A stretch of 64,000 nt of DNA from Pseudoalteromonas sp. A601. GTDB taxonomy: Bacteria; Pseudomonadota; Gammaproteobacteria; Enterobacterales; Alteromonadaceae. A program made the position numbers and the translations under genes. The stretch covers positions 110,735-174,734 of the forward strand of contig NZ_MXQF01000011.1 in assembly GCF_002165575.1 (NCBI RefSeq). Reading direction: 5' to 3'. Shown here piece by piece: positions 46,837-56,733 of the stretch; the stretch's first letter is position 1, and each line of letters starts with the position of its first letter. The notes under the pieces were generated by a model. That model was not told the origin of the DNA. It made no database searches and was given only the letters and a program-made list of their open reading frames with translations.

Positions 46837-47373
46837 TTAACGCGATTGTTCGAGGGCGTTATTACGCAGTTCTAATTGTGACTTTACTTGCTCTGCGTCG
46901 TCAAACAGCTTTTTAATAACGATGGGATCATAAGCACTTGTCGGCGCTTTTTTCAGTGGTGTACCGCCCGATTTAGCACTACCTTTAAGTATTGATGTGT
47001 CTTCAGCCGCAACCATGGTGACATCATTTGGGTCTAATACCATTTGCTCACTATTACCATTGGGGTTGGGTTGATCTGAATAATGCCATTGCCCAGTCTC
47101 ATCTTGCCATTTATATATGACAGTTGTAGAAGGCTTTGCACTAGATGTAACCTTTTCCACTACCTTACTACTAGTGTCCGTAACTAACTTTACAGCTTGA
47201 TCAAGCGTATCACTTGAAAGCGCAACCATTTGTTCTTTTAAAGCGCCAGACTTATTTGTTACTTGCTCTGTAGTTAGCCACGCTTGCCCATCCGGACGCT
47301 TCAAGTAAAATAGTGCTACAACACTTATAAGCAATACCATCACAGCTAGATATGCAAAGTACTTCATTTTCAA
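46837..47373 (-). CDS. DUF4124 domain protein, membrane-anchored
   Basis: A 178-residue protein with an N-terminal anchor (YFAYLAVMVLLISVVALFYL), a linker with VKLVTDTSSKVVEKVTSS, and a DUF4124 domain (TTVIYKWQDETGQWHYSDQPNPNGNSEQMVLDPN, about 85-120), which resembles the domain in the gene before ntrB. It ends in a charged helix (LFDDAEQVKSQLELRNNALEQSR). No role is known. The domain is here at the C-terminal side of a single-span anchor. The region 46660-46836 below it holds no terminator that I can identify. Confidence 0.72.
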   Translation of the reverse strand: MKMKYFAYLAVMVLLISVVALFYLKRPDGQAWLTTEQVTNKSGALKEQMVALSSDTLDQAVKLVTDTSSKVVEKVTSSAKPSTTVIYKWQDETGQWHYSDQPNPNGNSEQMVLDPNDVTMVAAEDTSILKGSAKSGGTPLKKAPTSAYDPIVIKKLFDDAEQVKSQLELRNNALEQSR

Positions 47374-47502
47374 TCCTTTGAGATAAGTTGATATGAACTA
47401 AAAAACTACCGTCATTGGTAGCGAGTAATAATTCTACCAAGCTCATCACTATCTTTCAGCTTTTTTAAAAAAATATTAAATGCACCGGCGTTAATAAAAT
47501 GA

Positions 47503-47525
47503 AAAACGCAGCCAGGCTGCGTTTT
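47503..47525 (-). terminator. Terminator of the cysJIH operon
   Basis: AAAACGCAGC-CTG-GCTGCGTTTTTC on the minus strand, about 25 bases after the cysH stop codon. Confidence 0.9.
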
Positions 47526-47550
47526 AGAATATTCAGAGAGCTATTTAGGA

Positions 47551-48291
47551 TTAAATCCCATCACCATCAATATGTAGTCCACATTCACGGTTTAAACCAA
47601 AGAAGCGCGTTTCTTCTTCCGTCATACCAGGTTCTAGTTTTCGGGTTGTATGGACATCGCCCATAGACACATACCCTTGCTCCCAAAGTGGATGGTAGGG
47701 TAAATCATGCTTAGTTAAATATTGATACACATCGCGGTTAGTCCATTCAATAATTGGATAAACCTTCACTGTTCCTCGGCTGATTTCAACAATTTGTTTA
47801 TCTGCACGAGTAGACGCCTGATCACGGCGCAGGCCACTAAACCAAGTACCAGCATCAATCTCTTTTAAAGCACGGGTCATCGGCTCGACTTTATTAAGCT
47901 GATTATATTGCTTAATGCCCGCCTCGCCTTGCTCCCACAATTTACCAAATTTAGCTTCTTGCCATGCAGGACTTAGCGTTGATTTATACACTTTTAAATT
48001 AAGTGATAAACGCTCCGTCATCTGCTCAATAAACTGGTAAGTCTCAGGGAATAAATACCCTGTATCAGTCAGTACTACAGGTATATTTGGGCGCTGTGTT
48101 GTTACTAAGTGCAACATCACAGCAGCTTGAATACCAAAGCTTGATGATAAAAACTGTGTATCGGGCAAATTATCCAGCGCCCATACAACACGCTGCTCAG
48201 CGCTCATATCTTTCAATATACCGTTAGCATCAGCAAGTAAAGCAACTTGGCTTTCTTTATCGAGCTGTAATATGTTTTTAAATTCACTCAT
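47551..48291 (-). CDS. cysH: Phosphoadenosine phosphosulfate reductase
   Basis: About 246 residues. The start is the ATG at 48291 ([10 protein letters not shown]); a TTG 12 bases earlier also lies in frame but has no suitable ribosome site. PAPS/thioredoxin-linked signatures are [14 protein letters not shown] (substrate loop), [28 protein letters not shown], and the catalytic ECGLH at the C-terminus. The protein has no second iron-sulfur Cys pair, so it is the PAPS, not the APS, type. It reduces PAPS to sulfite and PAP. It follows cysI with a 43-base gap. Confidence 0.94.
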   Translation of the reverse strand: MSEFKNILQLDKESQVALLADANGILKDMSAEQRVVWALDNLPDTQFLSSSFGIQAAVMLHLVTTQRPNIPVVLTDTGYLFPETYQFIEQMTERLSLNLKVYKSTLSPAWQEAKFGKLWEQGEAGIKQYNQLNKVEPMTRALKEIDAGTWFSGLRRDQASTRADKQIVEISRGTVKVYPIIEWTNRDVYQYLTKHDLPYHPLWEQGYVSMGDVHTTRKLEPGMTEEETRFFGLNRECGLHIDGDGI

Positions 48292-48334
48292 AGTAAATTC
48301 CAAACCTCAGCAAGCGTTACCGCTTGCTTTTAAA

Positions 48335-50032
48335 TTAAGCGTGAAAATCGGTGACTGACACTTTAACTTCAGCAACAATGCCTTTACGAATCACAAAGTC
48401 ACCAAAACATTCGCCGTCGTTACGCTCACTTGCCCATTGACCAATTAGCTTGTCAAAGGCATCTAGGTACACGTCTTCGCCGACATTTTCTAAATACAAT
48501 TTAGGAATACGTGTGCCTTCAAGGTTACCCCCTAAGTACACGTTATATTTTCCAGGTCCTTTACCCACTAAACCAGCTTCAGCCAACATTGCACGACCAC
48601 AACCATTTGGACAACCGACAACACGCATTATAATGCTGTCATCAGGGATACCATGCTTGGCTAGCAGTGCTTCGGTCTTTTCAACTAAGTTTGGTAAGTA
48701 ACGCTCAGCTTCTGCCATTGCAAGCGGACAAGTTGGCAATGCTACACACGCCATCGAGTTTTTGCGTTGCTCAGTGTCTTTGTCGTCAATTAATCCGTGA
48801 TTACGGGCAATTTCTTCGATCACTGCTTTTTGATCGGCTGGCACACCGGCAATAATTAAATTTTGGTTCGCCGTCATGCGCATATCACCTTGGTGAACTT
48901 CGGCAATTTTACGACAACCTGTCTTCAGTGGCTTATCTGGGTAATCTAAAATACGGCCACTTTGAATAAATAGCGTTAAGTGATGTTTGCCATCAATCCC
49001 TTCAACCCAGCCAATACGATCGCCACGGTGAGTGAATTCAAATGGGCGGCTAGGAGCAAAGGTAACACCTGCACGTTTTTCTACTTCAGCTTTAAATACA
49101 TCTGAACCAACACGGTCTAAAGTGTATTTAGTTTTTGCATTTTTACGGTTTGAACGATTACCCCAATCACGTTGTACTGATACCACATGCTCAGCAATTT
49201 TTAACGTGTCTTCTATGGCAATAAAACCAAAGTCATCCGCTTTACGTGGATACGTAGCAGTATCACCGTGAGTCATAGCAAGACCGCCACCGACTAACAC
49301 ATTAAAACCAACTAGCTTTCCATTTTCTGCAATTGCCACAAAGTTTAAATCATTTGCATGAACGTCCACTTCATTATTAGGTGGGATCGTCACAGTTGTT
49401 TTAAACTTACGCGGTAAGTAATTAGACCCTAAAATCGGCTCTTCAGTGGTTTCTGCTTTTTCGCCATTTAACCAAATTTCTGCATACGCTTTGGTTTTTG
49501 GTAACAAATGCTCTGAAATTTTTGCTGCCCAATCGTATGCTTCTTGATGAAGCTCAGACTCAACTGGGTTCGTGGTACATAGTACGTTACGGTTCACATC
49601 ACCTGCTGTTGCAATTGAGTCGATACCCACGCTATTAAGCATTTGGTGCATGCCTTTGATATTTGGCTTTAATACACCATGAAACTGAAACGTTTGACGC
49701 GTTGTTAAACGGATACTGCCGTAGCTGGTTTTCTCATCGGCAAATTTATCAATCGCAAGCCACTGTTCAGGTTTGATAATACCGCCAGGCATACGTGCAC
49801 GCAGCATTACATTGTGTAGTGGCTCAAGCTTTTGCTTAGCACGCTCACCACGAATATCGCGGTCATCTTGTTGATACATACCGTGGAAACGAATTAACTG
49901 AAAGTTATCCGCGGTAAAACCACCGGTGATCTCGTCTTTTAAATCTTGCTCTATAGTGCCACGTAAAAAGTTACTTTCTCTTTTCAAACGCTCGTTATCA
50001 GAAAGCTTTACGTTTTTATCTTGTTCGCTCAT
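48335..50032 (-). CDS. cysI: Sulfite reductase hemoprotein subunit beta
   Basis: A 565-residue siroheme/[4Fe-4S] protein. Cluster and siroheme ligands are in [19 protein letters not shown] and [20 protein letters not shown]. The parasite repeats [37 protein letters not shown] and RNVLCTTNP match the family. With CysJ it reduces sulfite to sulfide with six electrons from NADPH. It is the middle gene of cysJIH, 66 bases after cysJ. Confidence 0.96.
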   Translation of the reverse strand: MSEQDKNVKLSDNERLKRESNFLRGTIEQDLKDEITGGFTADNFQLIRFHGMYQQDDRDIRGERAKQKLEPLHNVMLRARMPGGIIKPEQWLAIDKFADEKTSYGSIRLTTRQTFQFHGVLKPNIKGMHQMLNSVGIDSIATAGDVNRNVLCTTNPVESELHQEAYDWAAKISEHLLPKTKAYAEIWLNGEKAETTEEPILGSNYLPRKFKTTVTIPPNNEVDVHANDLNFVAIAENGKLVGFNVLVGGGLAMTHGDTATYPRKADDFGFIAIEDTLKIAEHVVSVQRDWGNRSNRKNAKTKYTLDRVGSDVFKAEVEKRAGVTFAPSRPFEFTHRGDRIGWVEGIDGKHHLTLFIQSGRILDYPDKPLKTGCRKIAEVHQGDMRMTANQNLIIAGVPADQKAVIEEIARNHGLIDDKDTEQRKNSMACVALPTCPLAMAEAERYLPNLVEKTEALLAKHGIPDDSIIMRVVGCPNGCGRAMLAEAGLVGKGPGKYNVYLGGNLEGTRIPKLYLENVGEDVYLDAFDKLIGQWASERNDGECFGDFVIRKGIVAEVKVSVTDFHA

Positions 50033-50098
50033 GTTTAATCCTAAATTTGTTACAGTGACGGCTGTTAGCGTTGCTTTTATAAAGTAAGCAATGTGTAC

Positions 50099-51910
50099 TT
50101 AGTACACGTCTTTCTGATAGCGATTTGCGCTACGTAAGTCTTTTAAATACTGATCTGCATCTTCAAAGCTCTTACCTGTATTTTCGCTGATGATATCAAT
50201 CAAAGCATTGTGTACGTCTTTCGCCATACGGTTTGCATCACCACAAATGTAGATGTGTGCGCCCGCTTCTAACCATGCAAAAACGTCTTTACTGTTTTGG
50301 CGAAGCTTATCTTGTACATAGACTTTATCAGCTTGGTCGCGACTAAATGCCACATCAACTTTGTTCAATAGGCCTGATTTTAAATAACCTTGAATCTCTA
50401 CTTGATACAAAAAGTCTTGAGTAAAGTGTGGATTACCGAAGAACAACCAGTTTTTACCCGATGCTTCTCGCGAATCACGCTCTTGTAAAAATGCACGGAA
50501 CGGCGCGATACCCGTACCAGGGCCGACCATAATCACTGGTGTTTCGTCATTGCTTGGTAAACGGAAATTATCGTTGTGCTCACTAAATACTTTTACTTTG
50601 CAGCCTTCTTCAGCACGACGTGCTAAATAACCAGAGCAACCACCTAAATGTTCGCTGCCAAAGGCGTCAAATTCAACAAGGCCAATCGTTAAATGAACTT
50701 CGTCTTCAACCTCAGCTTGGCTTGACGCAATTGAATACAAACGTGCTTGTAATTTACGTAGGCAATCAACGAGTGTTTGTGCTTCAATTTTTGCTGGATT
50801 TTGGCGGATCACATCAAATATTTGGCGTGGTTCAATGTATTCACGCATTGCCGCTTTATCTTCCACCAGCTTTAATAACTCAGGTGTCCCCGTTGCTACT
50901 GCGTACTTTTCAACAAAGCCTGGGTAAGATTGCGTTAGCTCTAATTTTTCAATTAATGCATCACGGATGCTTAGCTCTTCATCACCAATCTTAACTAGGC
51001 TTGCAGCATCTATTTGTGTCAGTTCAAGTACTTCGTCGACCAATGCTTCATCATTTAAGAAATACACACCCAGAGAGTCACCAGGCGTATAAGTAATATC
51101 GGAGCCCTCAAGAGAGATTTCAACGTGACGAACATCTTTGGTTGAATCACGACCGGTAATCTTTTGCACTGTGCTAAGCTCTGCCGCAAATGGCTTTTGC
51201 TTAGTGTATTGACTAGCAGCCGCTGCTGGTGCGCCAAATGGCATAGAAACAACTTGGCCACCTGTATCTTGCTGTGCTTTTAAATCCGGTTCAAAGGCAT
51301 CTAATGCGCCAGTGATCCAAGTAGCTGCTTCATCATCGTAATCAACATCTAAATCAGCGCGCTGATAGATAGTCTCTGCGCCAAGCTTAGTTAAGCGCTC
51401 TTCAAAGTCTTTAGCTGTCTGGCAGAAAAACTCATAGCTTGAGTCACCTAAACCAATTACCGCAATTTTAACGCCATCAAGTTTAGGAGCTTTCTTGGTG
51501 GTTAAGAATTCATGTAGTGTTTCTGCATCTTCAGGCGGCTCACCTTCACCGTACGTAGACACAACAACAGTTAAGAACTTTTCTTTTTTCAACGCCGTTG
51601 GTTTGTAGTCGGCCATGCTCACTAATTTAACAGCCAAACCGCGTGACTCAGCTTGCTCTTTCAGCTTAGTTGCTACACCTTTTGAGTTACCGGTTTGCGA
51701 ACCATATAAAATAGTTAATGCAGCTGCTTCACCTGCACTCGGTGCTGCCCCCACAACACCACCTAGGGCTGCAGTATTTGCATTCGCAGCAAGGTAACCA
51801 CTCACCCAAGCTTGCTGAATTGGATTAAGCTCAGCCACTAAACCTTGTAGCTTTTGTACTTGCTCTTGCGATAGCGGGCTTGCCGCTGCATTGAGTTGAC
51901 CTAACAACAT
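50099..51910 (-). CDS. cysJ: Sulfite reductase flavoprotein subunit alpha
   Basis: A 603-residue diflavin reductase: FMN-binding flavodoxin domain (about 64-205; LYGSQTGNSKGVATKLKEQ, STYGEGEPPEDAE), FAD domain with ARLYSIASSQAEVEDEVHLTIG, and NADPH domain with MVGPGTGIAPFRAFLQER, ending RYQKDVY. It passes electrons from NADPH to CysI. The first ~60 residues are helical and family-typical. It heads cysJIH. The leader of about 175-200 bases before it includes a palindrome that may bind CysB. Confidence 0.96.
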   Translation of the reverse strand: MLLGQLNAAASPLSQEQVQKLQGLVAELNPIQQAWVSGYLAANANTAALGGVVGAAPSAGEAAALTILYGSQTGNSKGVATKLKEQAESRGLAVKLVSMADYKPTALKKEKFLTVVVSTYGEGEPPEDAETLHEFLTTKKAPKLDGVKIAVIGLGDSSYEFFCQTAKDFEERLTKLGAETIYQRADLDVDYDDEAATWITGALDAFEPDLKAQQDTGGQVVSMPFGAPAAAASQYTKQKPFAAELSTVQKITGRDSTKDVRHVEISLEGSDITYTPGDSLGVYFLNDEALVDEVLELTQIDAASLVKIGDEELSIRDALIEKLELTQSYPGFVEKYAVATGTPELLKLVEDKAAMREYIEPRQIFDVIRQNPAKIEAQTLVDCLRKLQARLYSIASSQAEVEDEVHLTIGLVEFDAFGSEHLGGCSGYLARRAEEGCKVKVFSEHNDNFRLPSNDETPVIMVGPGTGIAPFRAFLQERDSREASGKNWLFFGNPHFTQDFLYQVEIQGYLKSGLLNKVDVAFSRDQADKVYVQDKLRQNSKDVFAWLEAGAHIYICGDANRMAKDVHNALIDIISENTGKSFEDADQYLKDLRSANRYQKDVY

Positions 51911-52085
51911 GAATTCGTCCCCGTAACCCTAAAAATTAACTACAAAATGATTACTTTTATGAGTAAATCAGTTTGCCTAAAATTTATTTCTACTTTAAAG
52001 CGTAAATGCCCACTCCAAAGATTTCTCTGAGAGTGAAGAATAACGGGGTATTGGCGAATAAAAAAAGAATAGAATCTGCTTTGTT

Positions 52086-52105
52086 ATTCCATTTAGTTAT
52101 GGAAT
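52086..52105. promoter_or_regulatory. Palindrome upstream of cysJ, possible CysB site
   Basis: ATTCCATTTAGTTATGGAAT has perfect 7-bp arms around 6 bases. The arms fit the T-N11-A style of LysR-type regulators, and ATTCC-type half-sites are recorded for CysB. It lies about 175 bases upstream of cysJ. The assignment to CysB is inference. No other signal was seen in 51911-52210, which is mostly AT-rich promoter or leader. Confidence 0.4.
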
Positions 52106-52269
52106 TAGATTATTTCCTTCAAAAACAGATTAAAGAGGAGTTTTGAGTTTCTGTATTACACTTGCTCTTCAGCTTGCCTATTAAAACATCTCGCTAATTG
52201 ATTCCACTGAATTTCAGGCATACAAAACACGCTTTAGGCGTATCGATTTAATAGAACTTGTTATTTCAG

Positions 52270-52345
52270 TGGTTGCGGGAGCCAGAGTTTATGAAGAGTG
52301 AGTGCCTCACGCAGTGATGACGACCTTCGGGTTATGAGTAGCATC
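52270..52345 (-). pseudogene. tRNA-fMet remnant 1
   Basis: The region keeps the 3' acceptor side (TGGTTGCGGGAGCC) and the anticodon-arm portion (CGACGACCTTCGGGTTATGAG) but the T arm is replaced by a long unrelated segment and the 5' half (D arm and acceptor) is missing. It cannot fold into a cloverleaf. A degenerate terminator-like stem (ACACGCTTTAGGCGT, 52226-52240) lies on its downstream side. Confidence 0.8.
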
Positions 52346-52373
52346 AACAAGATATTCACTGAATTTTAGGCAC

Positions 52374-52396
52374 AAAAAAACACTCGTATAGAGTGT
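52374..52396 (-). terminator. Terminator associated with tRNA remnant 2
   Basis: ACACTC-TATAC-GAGTGT followed on the minus strand by TTTTTTT. It lies 28 bases downstream of the second remnant and copies the arrangement found after the first intact tRNA. Confidence 0.8.
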
Positions 52397-52423
52397 CGAT
52401 TCATTATTACATTTTATTTCAGT

Positions 52424-52482
52424 TGGTTGCGGGAGCCAGTGTTTATGAAGAGCGAACCGACGACCTTCGGGTTATGAGCAGC
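52424..52482 (-). pseudogene. tRNA-fMet remnant 2
   Basis: It has TGGTTGCGGGAGCCAG at the 3' acceptor side, then TTTATGAAGAGCGAACCGACGACCTTCGGGTTATGAG, so part of the T arm and anticodon arm remain, but the sequence stops before the D arm and 5' acceptor. Flanks are very similar to those of remnant 1 and of the first intact tRNA, showing that the whole unit was duplicated. Confidence 0.8.
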
Positions 52483-52512
52483 ATCAACAAGATATTCACT
52501 GAATTTCAGACA

Positions 52513-52536
52513 TAAAAAAACACGCTTTAGGCGTGT
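52513..52536 (-). terminator. Terminator of the first intact tRNA-fMet
   Basis: ACACGC-CTAAA-GCGTGT followed on the minus strand by TTTTTTT, about 30 bases beyond the tRNA 3' end. Confidence 0.88.
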
Positions 52537-52566
52537 CTGTTTAATATTCTATATTGTAATTTCAGT

Positions 52567-52643
<77 letters not shown>

Positions 52644-52709
52644 CCTGAAATTGTAGATTTATTTATAGTTGCTATACATGACAACTTGGCTTTCAACTCT
52701 GATAAGAAT

Positions 52710-52763
52710 TGGTTGCGGGAGCTGTGAAAGGTGAAGAGTGAAGCGACGACCTTTGAAAACTAC
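52710..52763 (-). pseudogene. tRNA-fMet remnant 3
   Basis: It has TGGTTGCGGGAGC, then TGTGAAAGGTGAAGAGTGAAG in place of the T arm, then CGACGACCTT, after which similarity ends. It lies between two intact copies and is most like remnant 4. Confidence 0.78.
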
Positions 52764-52792
52764 CAACAGTAACCTAAATTCTCTTAGAATAT

Positions 52793-52869
<77 letters not shown>

Positions 52870-52947
52870 CCTGTATATTTTAAGTCTATCGACTAGTTAA
52901 TTTTCACTCTAACCAAGAGTTTACAGTAACCGTTTCTTTAAAAGAAT

Positions 52948-53001
52948 TGGTTTCGGGAGCTGTGAAAGGTGAAGAGTGAACCGACGACCTTTTAAACTAC
53001 C
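52948..53001 (-). pseudogene. tRNA-fMet remnant 4
   Basis: TGGTTTCGGGAGC (one change in the acceptor), then the same TGTGAAAGGTGAAGAGTGAA replacement of the T arm as in remnant 3, then CCGACGACCTT, and loss of similarity before the anticodon loop. Confidence 0.78.
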
Positions 53002-53029
53002 TGTTGCACCAAATCCTAACTAAAAGAAA

Positions 53030-53106
<77 letters not shown>

Positions 53107-53237
53107 CCTGTAATTTCCTCTTAACAGTTTCGTATTATTTACGAGCCTGTTTCGAAGAGAGCGCTATAATATAGGAATAAAATTAGAATGCAAGGCCTAA
53201 ACTACTTAAAGCTGTTCAACCGAACAAAAAGCAGGCA

Positions 53238-53256
53238 AAGCGCTGATTAAAGCGCT
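53238..53256 (-). terminator. Hairpin overlapping the cysQ stop codon
   Basis: AGCGCT-TTAATC-AGCGCT on the minus strand contains the cysQ stop (TAA, 53247-53249) in its loop and is followed by TTTGCCTGCTTTTTG. A weak terminator of this shape would end the nudE-cysQ transcript. Confidence 0.45.
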
Positions 53257-54044
53257 CTTTGGTGCGGACTTATCATTTTCTGGAACTCCCAATCTGGGTG
53301 CCCCATCACGATAAAGTCAGGGTTTTCTGTACTCTCTCGTTGATTATATGTAAGCGGATTAAATTCAGCATCTGTTATACATCCTCCCGCTTCTTCAACA
53401 ATAATTTGTGAAGCACCGGTATCCCACTCACCCGTTGGGCCAATACGTAAAAAGCAATCGGCTTTACCTTCAGCAACAATACATGCTTTTAAAGAACAAG
53501 AACCCACAGCAACCGTAGTAAACTGCGTATTTAAATATTGGCTCACCGCCTCTATCTTCTGGCGACGACTAACGGCTAACGTAAGACTGTCTGGGGTAGC
53601 AACATTAATCTGTTCATCAATGTCATTGCTACGCTTAAATGCGCCGTTCTGATAACTAGCAAAGTAAGTAACCCCTTTGGCAGGCCAATAAATAACACCC
53701 AATACTGGGCGGTTATTTTCTACTAGGGCAATATTTACGGCGAAGTCACCACTTTCAAGAATAAACTCGCCGGTACCATCCATTGGATCAAGTAGCCAGT
53801 AACGCTGCCAATCTTGTCTATCTGCAAGCGCTGGTATCGGTGTTTCTTCAGACATAATAGGTATATCAGGAGCAAGTGCTTTTAACCCAGCCACCAATAC
53901 ATCATTGGCGGCTAAATCTGCCTTTGTCACTGGTGTATGGTCGGACTTTTGTTGCTGGCCAATATCATCTTTTTTATAAATTGCCATAATTGCTGCACCT
54001 GCACTTTGTGCAAGTTCAATACATGGCTCAAGTAAATTATTCAT
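53247..54044 (-). CDS. cysQ: 3'(2'),5'-bisphosphate nucleotidase
   Basis: A 265-residue inositol monophosphatase-fold enzyme. The metal motif is LLDPMDGTGEFILESGDFAVNIALV, the entry Glu is in MSEETPIP, and WDTGASQIIVEEAGGCI supplies the last ligand. It removes the 3'-phosphate of PAP and PAPS, so it clears the inhibitory by-product of the CysH reaction encoded 5 kb away. It overlaps nudE by 4 bases (ATGA), a pair seen also in other gammaproteobacteria. Confidence 0.94.
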   Translation of the reverse strand: MNNLLEPCIELAQSAGAAIMAIYKKDDIGQQQKSDHTPVTKADLAANDVLVAGLKALAPDIPIMSEETPIPALADRQDWQRYWLLDPMDGTGEFILESGDFAVNIALVENNRPVLGVIYWPAKGVTYFASYQNGAFKRSNDIDEQINVATPDSLTLAVSRRQKIEAVSQYLNTQFTTVAVGSCSLKACIVAEGKADCFLRIGPTGEWDTGASQIIVEEAGGCITDAEFNPLTYNQRESTENPDFIVMGHPDWEFQKMISPHQRAL

Positions 54045-54616
54045 TCGCAGCTCCCCGATTCAATGCGCTTCATTAATAATAGCAAAGCTGCAACGCTTCG
54101 TGCTTCAGTAAAGTCATCTTGTTGTAATAATGACTGCCATTGGGTTAATGGCCACTTAACCACCACTAAAGGTTCTGGTTCGTCACCTTCAAGTGTTTGT
54201 GGGTAAAGCTGCTGGGCAAATAGGATATGCATTGTGGCGTTAAAGTAACTGGGCGCCATAGAGACCTTTTTGAGTGGCTCTAATTGCTCAGCACCAAAGC
54301 CAACCTCTTCTTTAAGCTCACGGTTTGCCGCTTGCTCTGGAGTTTCACCGGGATCAATTAAGCCTTTAGGAAAACCAAGTTGATAATCGTTTGTGCCTGC
54401 ACAGTACTCACGTACAAGCAGTAATTCATTATCAACTGTTAATGGCACTATCATCACAGCACCTCGGCCGCCACCGCGGATCCGTTCGTACTGACGTTGT
54501 TCATTATTTGAGAACTTTAAATCTAAAGACTCAACTGTAAATAAACGACTTTTAGCAACAACATTGTTGCTAAGTATCTGCGGTGGTGTTGGGTGCTTTT
54601 TCTGTGTCATTGGCAT
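54041..54616 (-). CDS. nudE: ADP compounds hydrolase NudE
   Basis: About 191 residues from the ATG at 54616 (a second ATG is 6 bases further in). The longer reading to 54649 adds 11 residues absent from E. coli NudE. It has VARSRLF-like AKSRLFTVESLDLKFSNNEQRQYERI, GFPKGLIDPGETPEQAANRELKEEVGFGA as the Nudix box, and LEGDEPEPLVVVKWPL near the end. It cleaves ADP-ribose, NADH and related molecules. It is divergent from yrfG, as in E. coli, where yrfE (nudE) and yrfG lie together. Confidence 0.92.
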   Translation of the reverse strand: MPMTQKKHPTPPQILSNNVVAKSRLFTVESLDLKFSNNEQRQYERIRGGGRGAVMIVPLTVDNELLLVREYCAGTNDYQLGFPKGLIDPGETPEQAANRELKEEVGFGAEQLEPLKKVSMAPSYFNATMHILFAQQLYPQTLEGDEPEPLVVVKWPLTQWQSLLQQDDFTEARSVAALLLLMKRIESGSCE

Positions 54617-54666
54617 TAATTTGCTATCATGGCTTCTTACTACAATCATAAATCTTTTATAGAGAA

Positions 54667-55335
54667 ATGCCTATGCTAAATTGGTCAAAAATCGATACTG
54701 TACTATTAGATATGGATGGTACTTTACTTGATCTGCATTTTGATAATCACTTTTGGCTTAATGTTATCCCAGAGCAACTTGCGATTGCGCAAAATATTAG
54801 TTTAGCCGATGCCAAAGCTGATATACATAACCGATATCAAGCTGTCCATGGGCAAATTCAGTGGTACTGTTTAGACTATTGGCAGCAACAGCTTAATTTA
54901 CCTATTATGGAACTTAAACGCCAAACTCAGCATTTAATTAAAGTACGCGAAGATGTACCTGCTTTTTTAACTGCCATGCGTAAAGCAAACAAAGAGCTAA
55001 TATTACTAACCAATGCGCACCCAGGAAGTGTGATGCTGAAGTTTGAACAAACAGATATAGATAACTATTTAGATGGTGTGGTCTCTACCCACCAATATGG
55101 TGTGAGTAAAGAAAGCCAAAGCCTTTGGCAGCAAGTGCAAGCTGATTTAGGGTTTGATAAGCAGCGCACCTTATTTATTGATGACAGTTTGAGCGTATTA
55201 AACGCTGCAAAAGAGTTTGGCATAGGCCACTTATTGGCGGTTGCTAACCCTGATAGCAAGCAACCACACAATGAAATCAACGACTATTTAAGTATCACCG
55301 ATTTTAGCAACGTACACCCTCAACCTTTAGGGTAA
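54667..55335 (+). CDS. yrfG: GMP/IMP nucleotidase YrfG, HAD family
   Basis: A 222-residue HAD phosphatase. Motif I is VLLDMDGTLLDLHFDNHFW, motif II LLTNAHPGSV and motif III K...DDS in TLFIDDSLSVLNAAKEFGI. The arrangement matches E. coli YrfG, which acts on GMP and IMP. The start could be either of two ATGs, 54667 and 54673. It converges on the dUTPase gene and overlaps it by 16 bases. Confidence 0.88.
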   Translation: MPMLNWSKIDTVLLDMDGTLLDLHFDNHFWLNVIPEQLAIAQNISLADAKADIHNRYQAVHGQIQWYCLDYWQQQLNLPIMELKRQTQHLIKVREDVPAFLTAMRKANKELILLTNAHPGSVMLKFEQTDIDNYLDGVVSTHQYGVSKESQSLWQQVQADLGFDKQRTLFIDDSLSVLNAAKEFGIGHLLAVANPDSKQPHNEINDYLSITDFSNVHPQPLG

Positions 55336-55943
55336 CGTGCCTCAAGGCCTTGGTATACTAGCTTAGCAAAGTCTGCTTGCTCAGTATCAATGCTTTTTAC
55401 TACTTCAACTAAGTGCTCGTTGTCTTCTTTACCATGCCATACTTTAATATAACTGCCATCTTTATAGCCATGATCTTGGCGAAAGAAGTTAAGCGTATTT
55501 TTACCCACATAACCACGGTATAAATCGTCAATATTCATACCGATTTGTACCATACAACCAGCGAATGCTTCTGCATTAAACACTTTATCGGCAACAGCTG
55601 ATGCAGCTAGAATTTCAAGGGTTTGTTTGAAGTCATCAGCTGTTTTTGGCGAATTTAGCTGCTTTTCTAGCTGTTTAGCCAACTCTAGATAGCTTGTCTC
55701 TCGGTCAATGCGCAGCGATAAACCAAAATGAAAAATATCTACAAGTTCAAGGATTACTTGTTCTGTATCTGGAGTTTGTTTTTTCCACCATTTCCAACCG
55801 TAGTGATCTAGCATTTCAGCACATTCAACCCAAATTGCGCGGTTCCACTCAAAACCTTGGCTAAACCATTGCTCATGAACTTTGGTATTCATAGCGTTTT
55901 GCATTTCTAGCATCACCACTAGTTTATTTAAATTGGCAGACAT
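55320..55943 (-). CDS. Dimeric dUTPase (dUTP diphosphatase)
   Basis: The start chosen is the ATG at 55943, preceded by GGAAGAGAC. The longer frame to 56048 adds 35 residues without family similarity. The product is about 207 residues: an all-alpha NTP pyrophosphohydrolase with EWNRAIWVECAEMLDHYGWKWWKK (metal-binding E-x-x-E and the WKWWK element) and ILELVDIFHFGLS (E-x-x-D), typical of the dimeric dUTPases of phages, Campylobacter and many marine gammaproteobacteria. It keeps uracil out of DNA. Convergent overlap with yrfG. Confidence 0.88.
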   Translation of the reverse strand: MSANLNKLVVMLEMQNAMNTKVHEQWFSQGFEWNRAIWVECAEMLDHYGWKWWKKQTPDTEQVILELVDIFHFGLSLRIDRETSYLELAKQLEKQLNSPKTADDFKQTLEILAASAVADKVFNAEAFAGCMVQIGMNIDDLYRGYVGKNTLNFFRQDHGYKDGSYIKVWHGKEDNEHLVEVVKSIDTEQADFAKLVYQGLEARYPKG

Positions 55944-56064
55944 GTCTCTTCCAGTTGCTATTTTAATTAACGCTAATAATACAGATAAATTCAGTTTGAT
56001 GAAATTGTTTATCTTGCTAGCCTGTCTTGTAACCGAACGTTTAAACAATCAATAAGGGAATGAA

Positions 56065-56694
56065 ATGCTAAAACCTATTCTACTCGCTTGTTCCGTACTC
56101 ATTAGCACAGTTGTATCTGCTGCAACAGCTACAAACATCGCCAATGAAGCTGAAAAAGTCAGCCCACTTATGCCGGGGTTAATGGTTCCTGCTACAACAT
56201 TAAAAGATAAAGATGGGAACAATGTTGTTTTAAGCAAACGCTTCGCAGAAAAAACAACCGTGCTTATCGTTTACCGTGGCGGCTGGTGCCCGTATTGTTC
56301 AAAGCAATTAGCTAGCATTCAAAATATAGAGCAACAAATCGCTGATTTAGGTGCGCAGATTATTGCAGTATCACCTGACAGCCCAGAAAAATTAGCTGAG
56401 AGTAAAATAGACTCACCTAATTACCAGCTACTTTCTGATGATAGCCTTACACTAAGCCAAGCGCTTGGCCTTGCATTTTATTTAGACGATAAAACAGCGA
56501 CTATCTATCGTAACAAACTAGGTGTGAACTTTGTGTCGTTAGATGGCAAAGCTAAGGTAGCACTGCCTGTACCTGCGGTATTTGTAGTAGATAAAAAGGG
56601 GCTAGTTAACTTTCAATACGCTAATCCAAACTATAAGGTGCGCTTAACTGAAAACTTACTATTGGCAGCAGTAAAGTCAGTCGCTGAACAATAA
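56065..56694 (+). CDS. Exported thioredoxin-fold protein, AhpC/TSA-like
   Basis: A 209-residue protein with signal peptide (ILLACSVLISTVVSAATA) and a peroxiredoxin/thioredoxin fold. VYRGGWCPYCSKQLASIQNIEQQI (about 71-94) holds a CPYC pair, unusual as peroxiredoxins carry one Cys at this place, and VPAVFVVDKKGLVNFQYANPNYKVR follows near the end. It may reduce peroxides or act as a periplasmic oxidoreductase. Substrate unknown. The start (GGGAATGAAATG) has a weak ribosome site, and the gene is divergent from the dUTPase. Confidence 0.8.
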   Translation: MLKPILLACSVLISTVVSAATATNIANEAEKVSPLMPGLMVPATTLKDKDGNNVVLSKRFAEKTTVLIVYRGGWCPYCSKQLASIQNIEQQIADLGAQIIAVSPDSPEKLAESKIDSPNYQLLSDDSLTLSQALGLAFYLDDKTATIYRNKLGVNFVSLDGKAKVALPVPAVFVVDKKGLVNFQYANPNYKVRLTENLLLAAVKSVAEQ

Positions 56695-56733
56695 CCCCCT
56701 TTATGATTGACTAGCAGGACCTCTATGCCCTGC

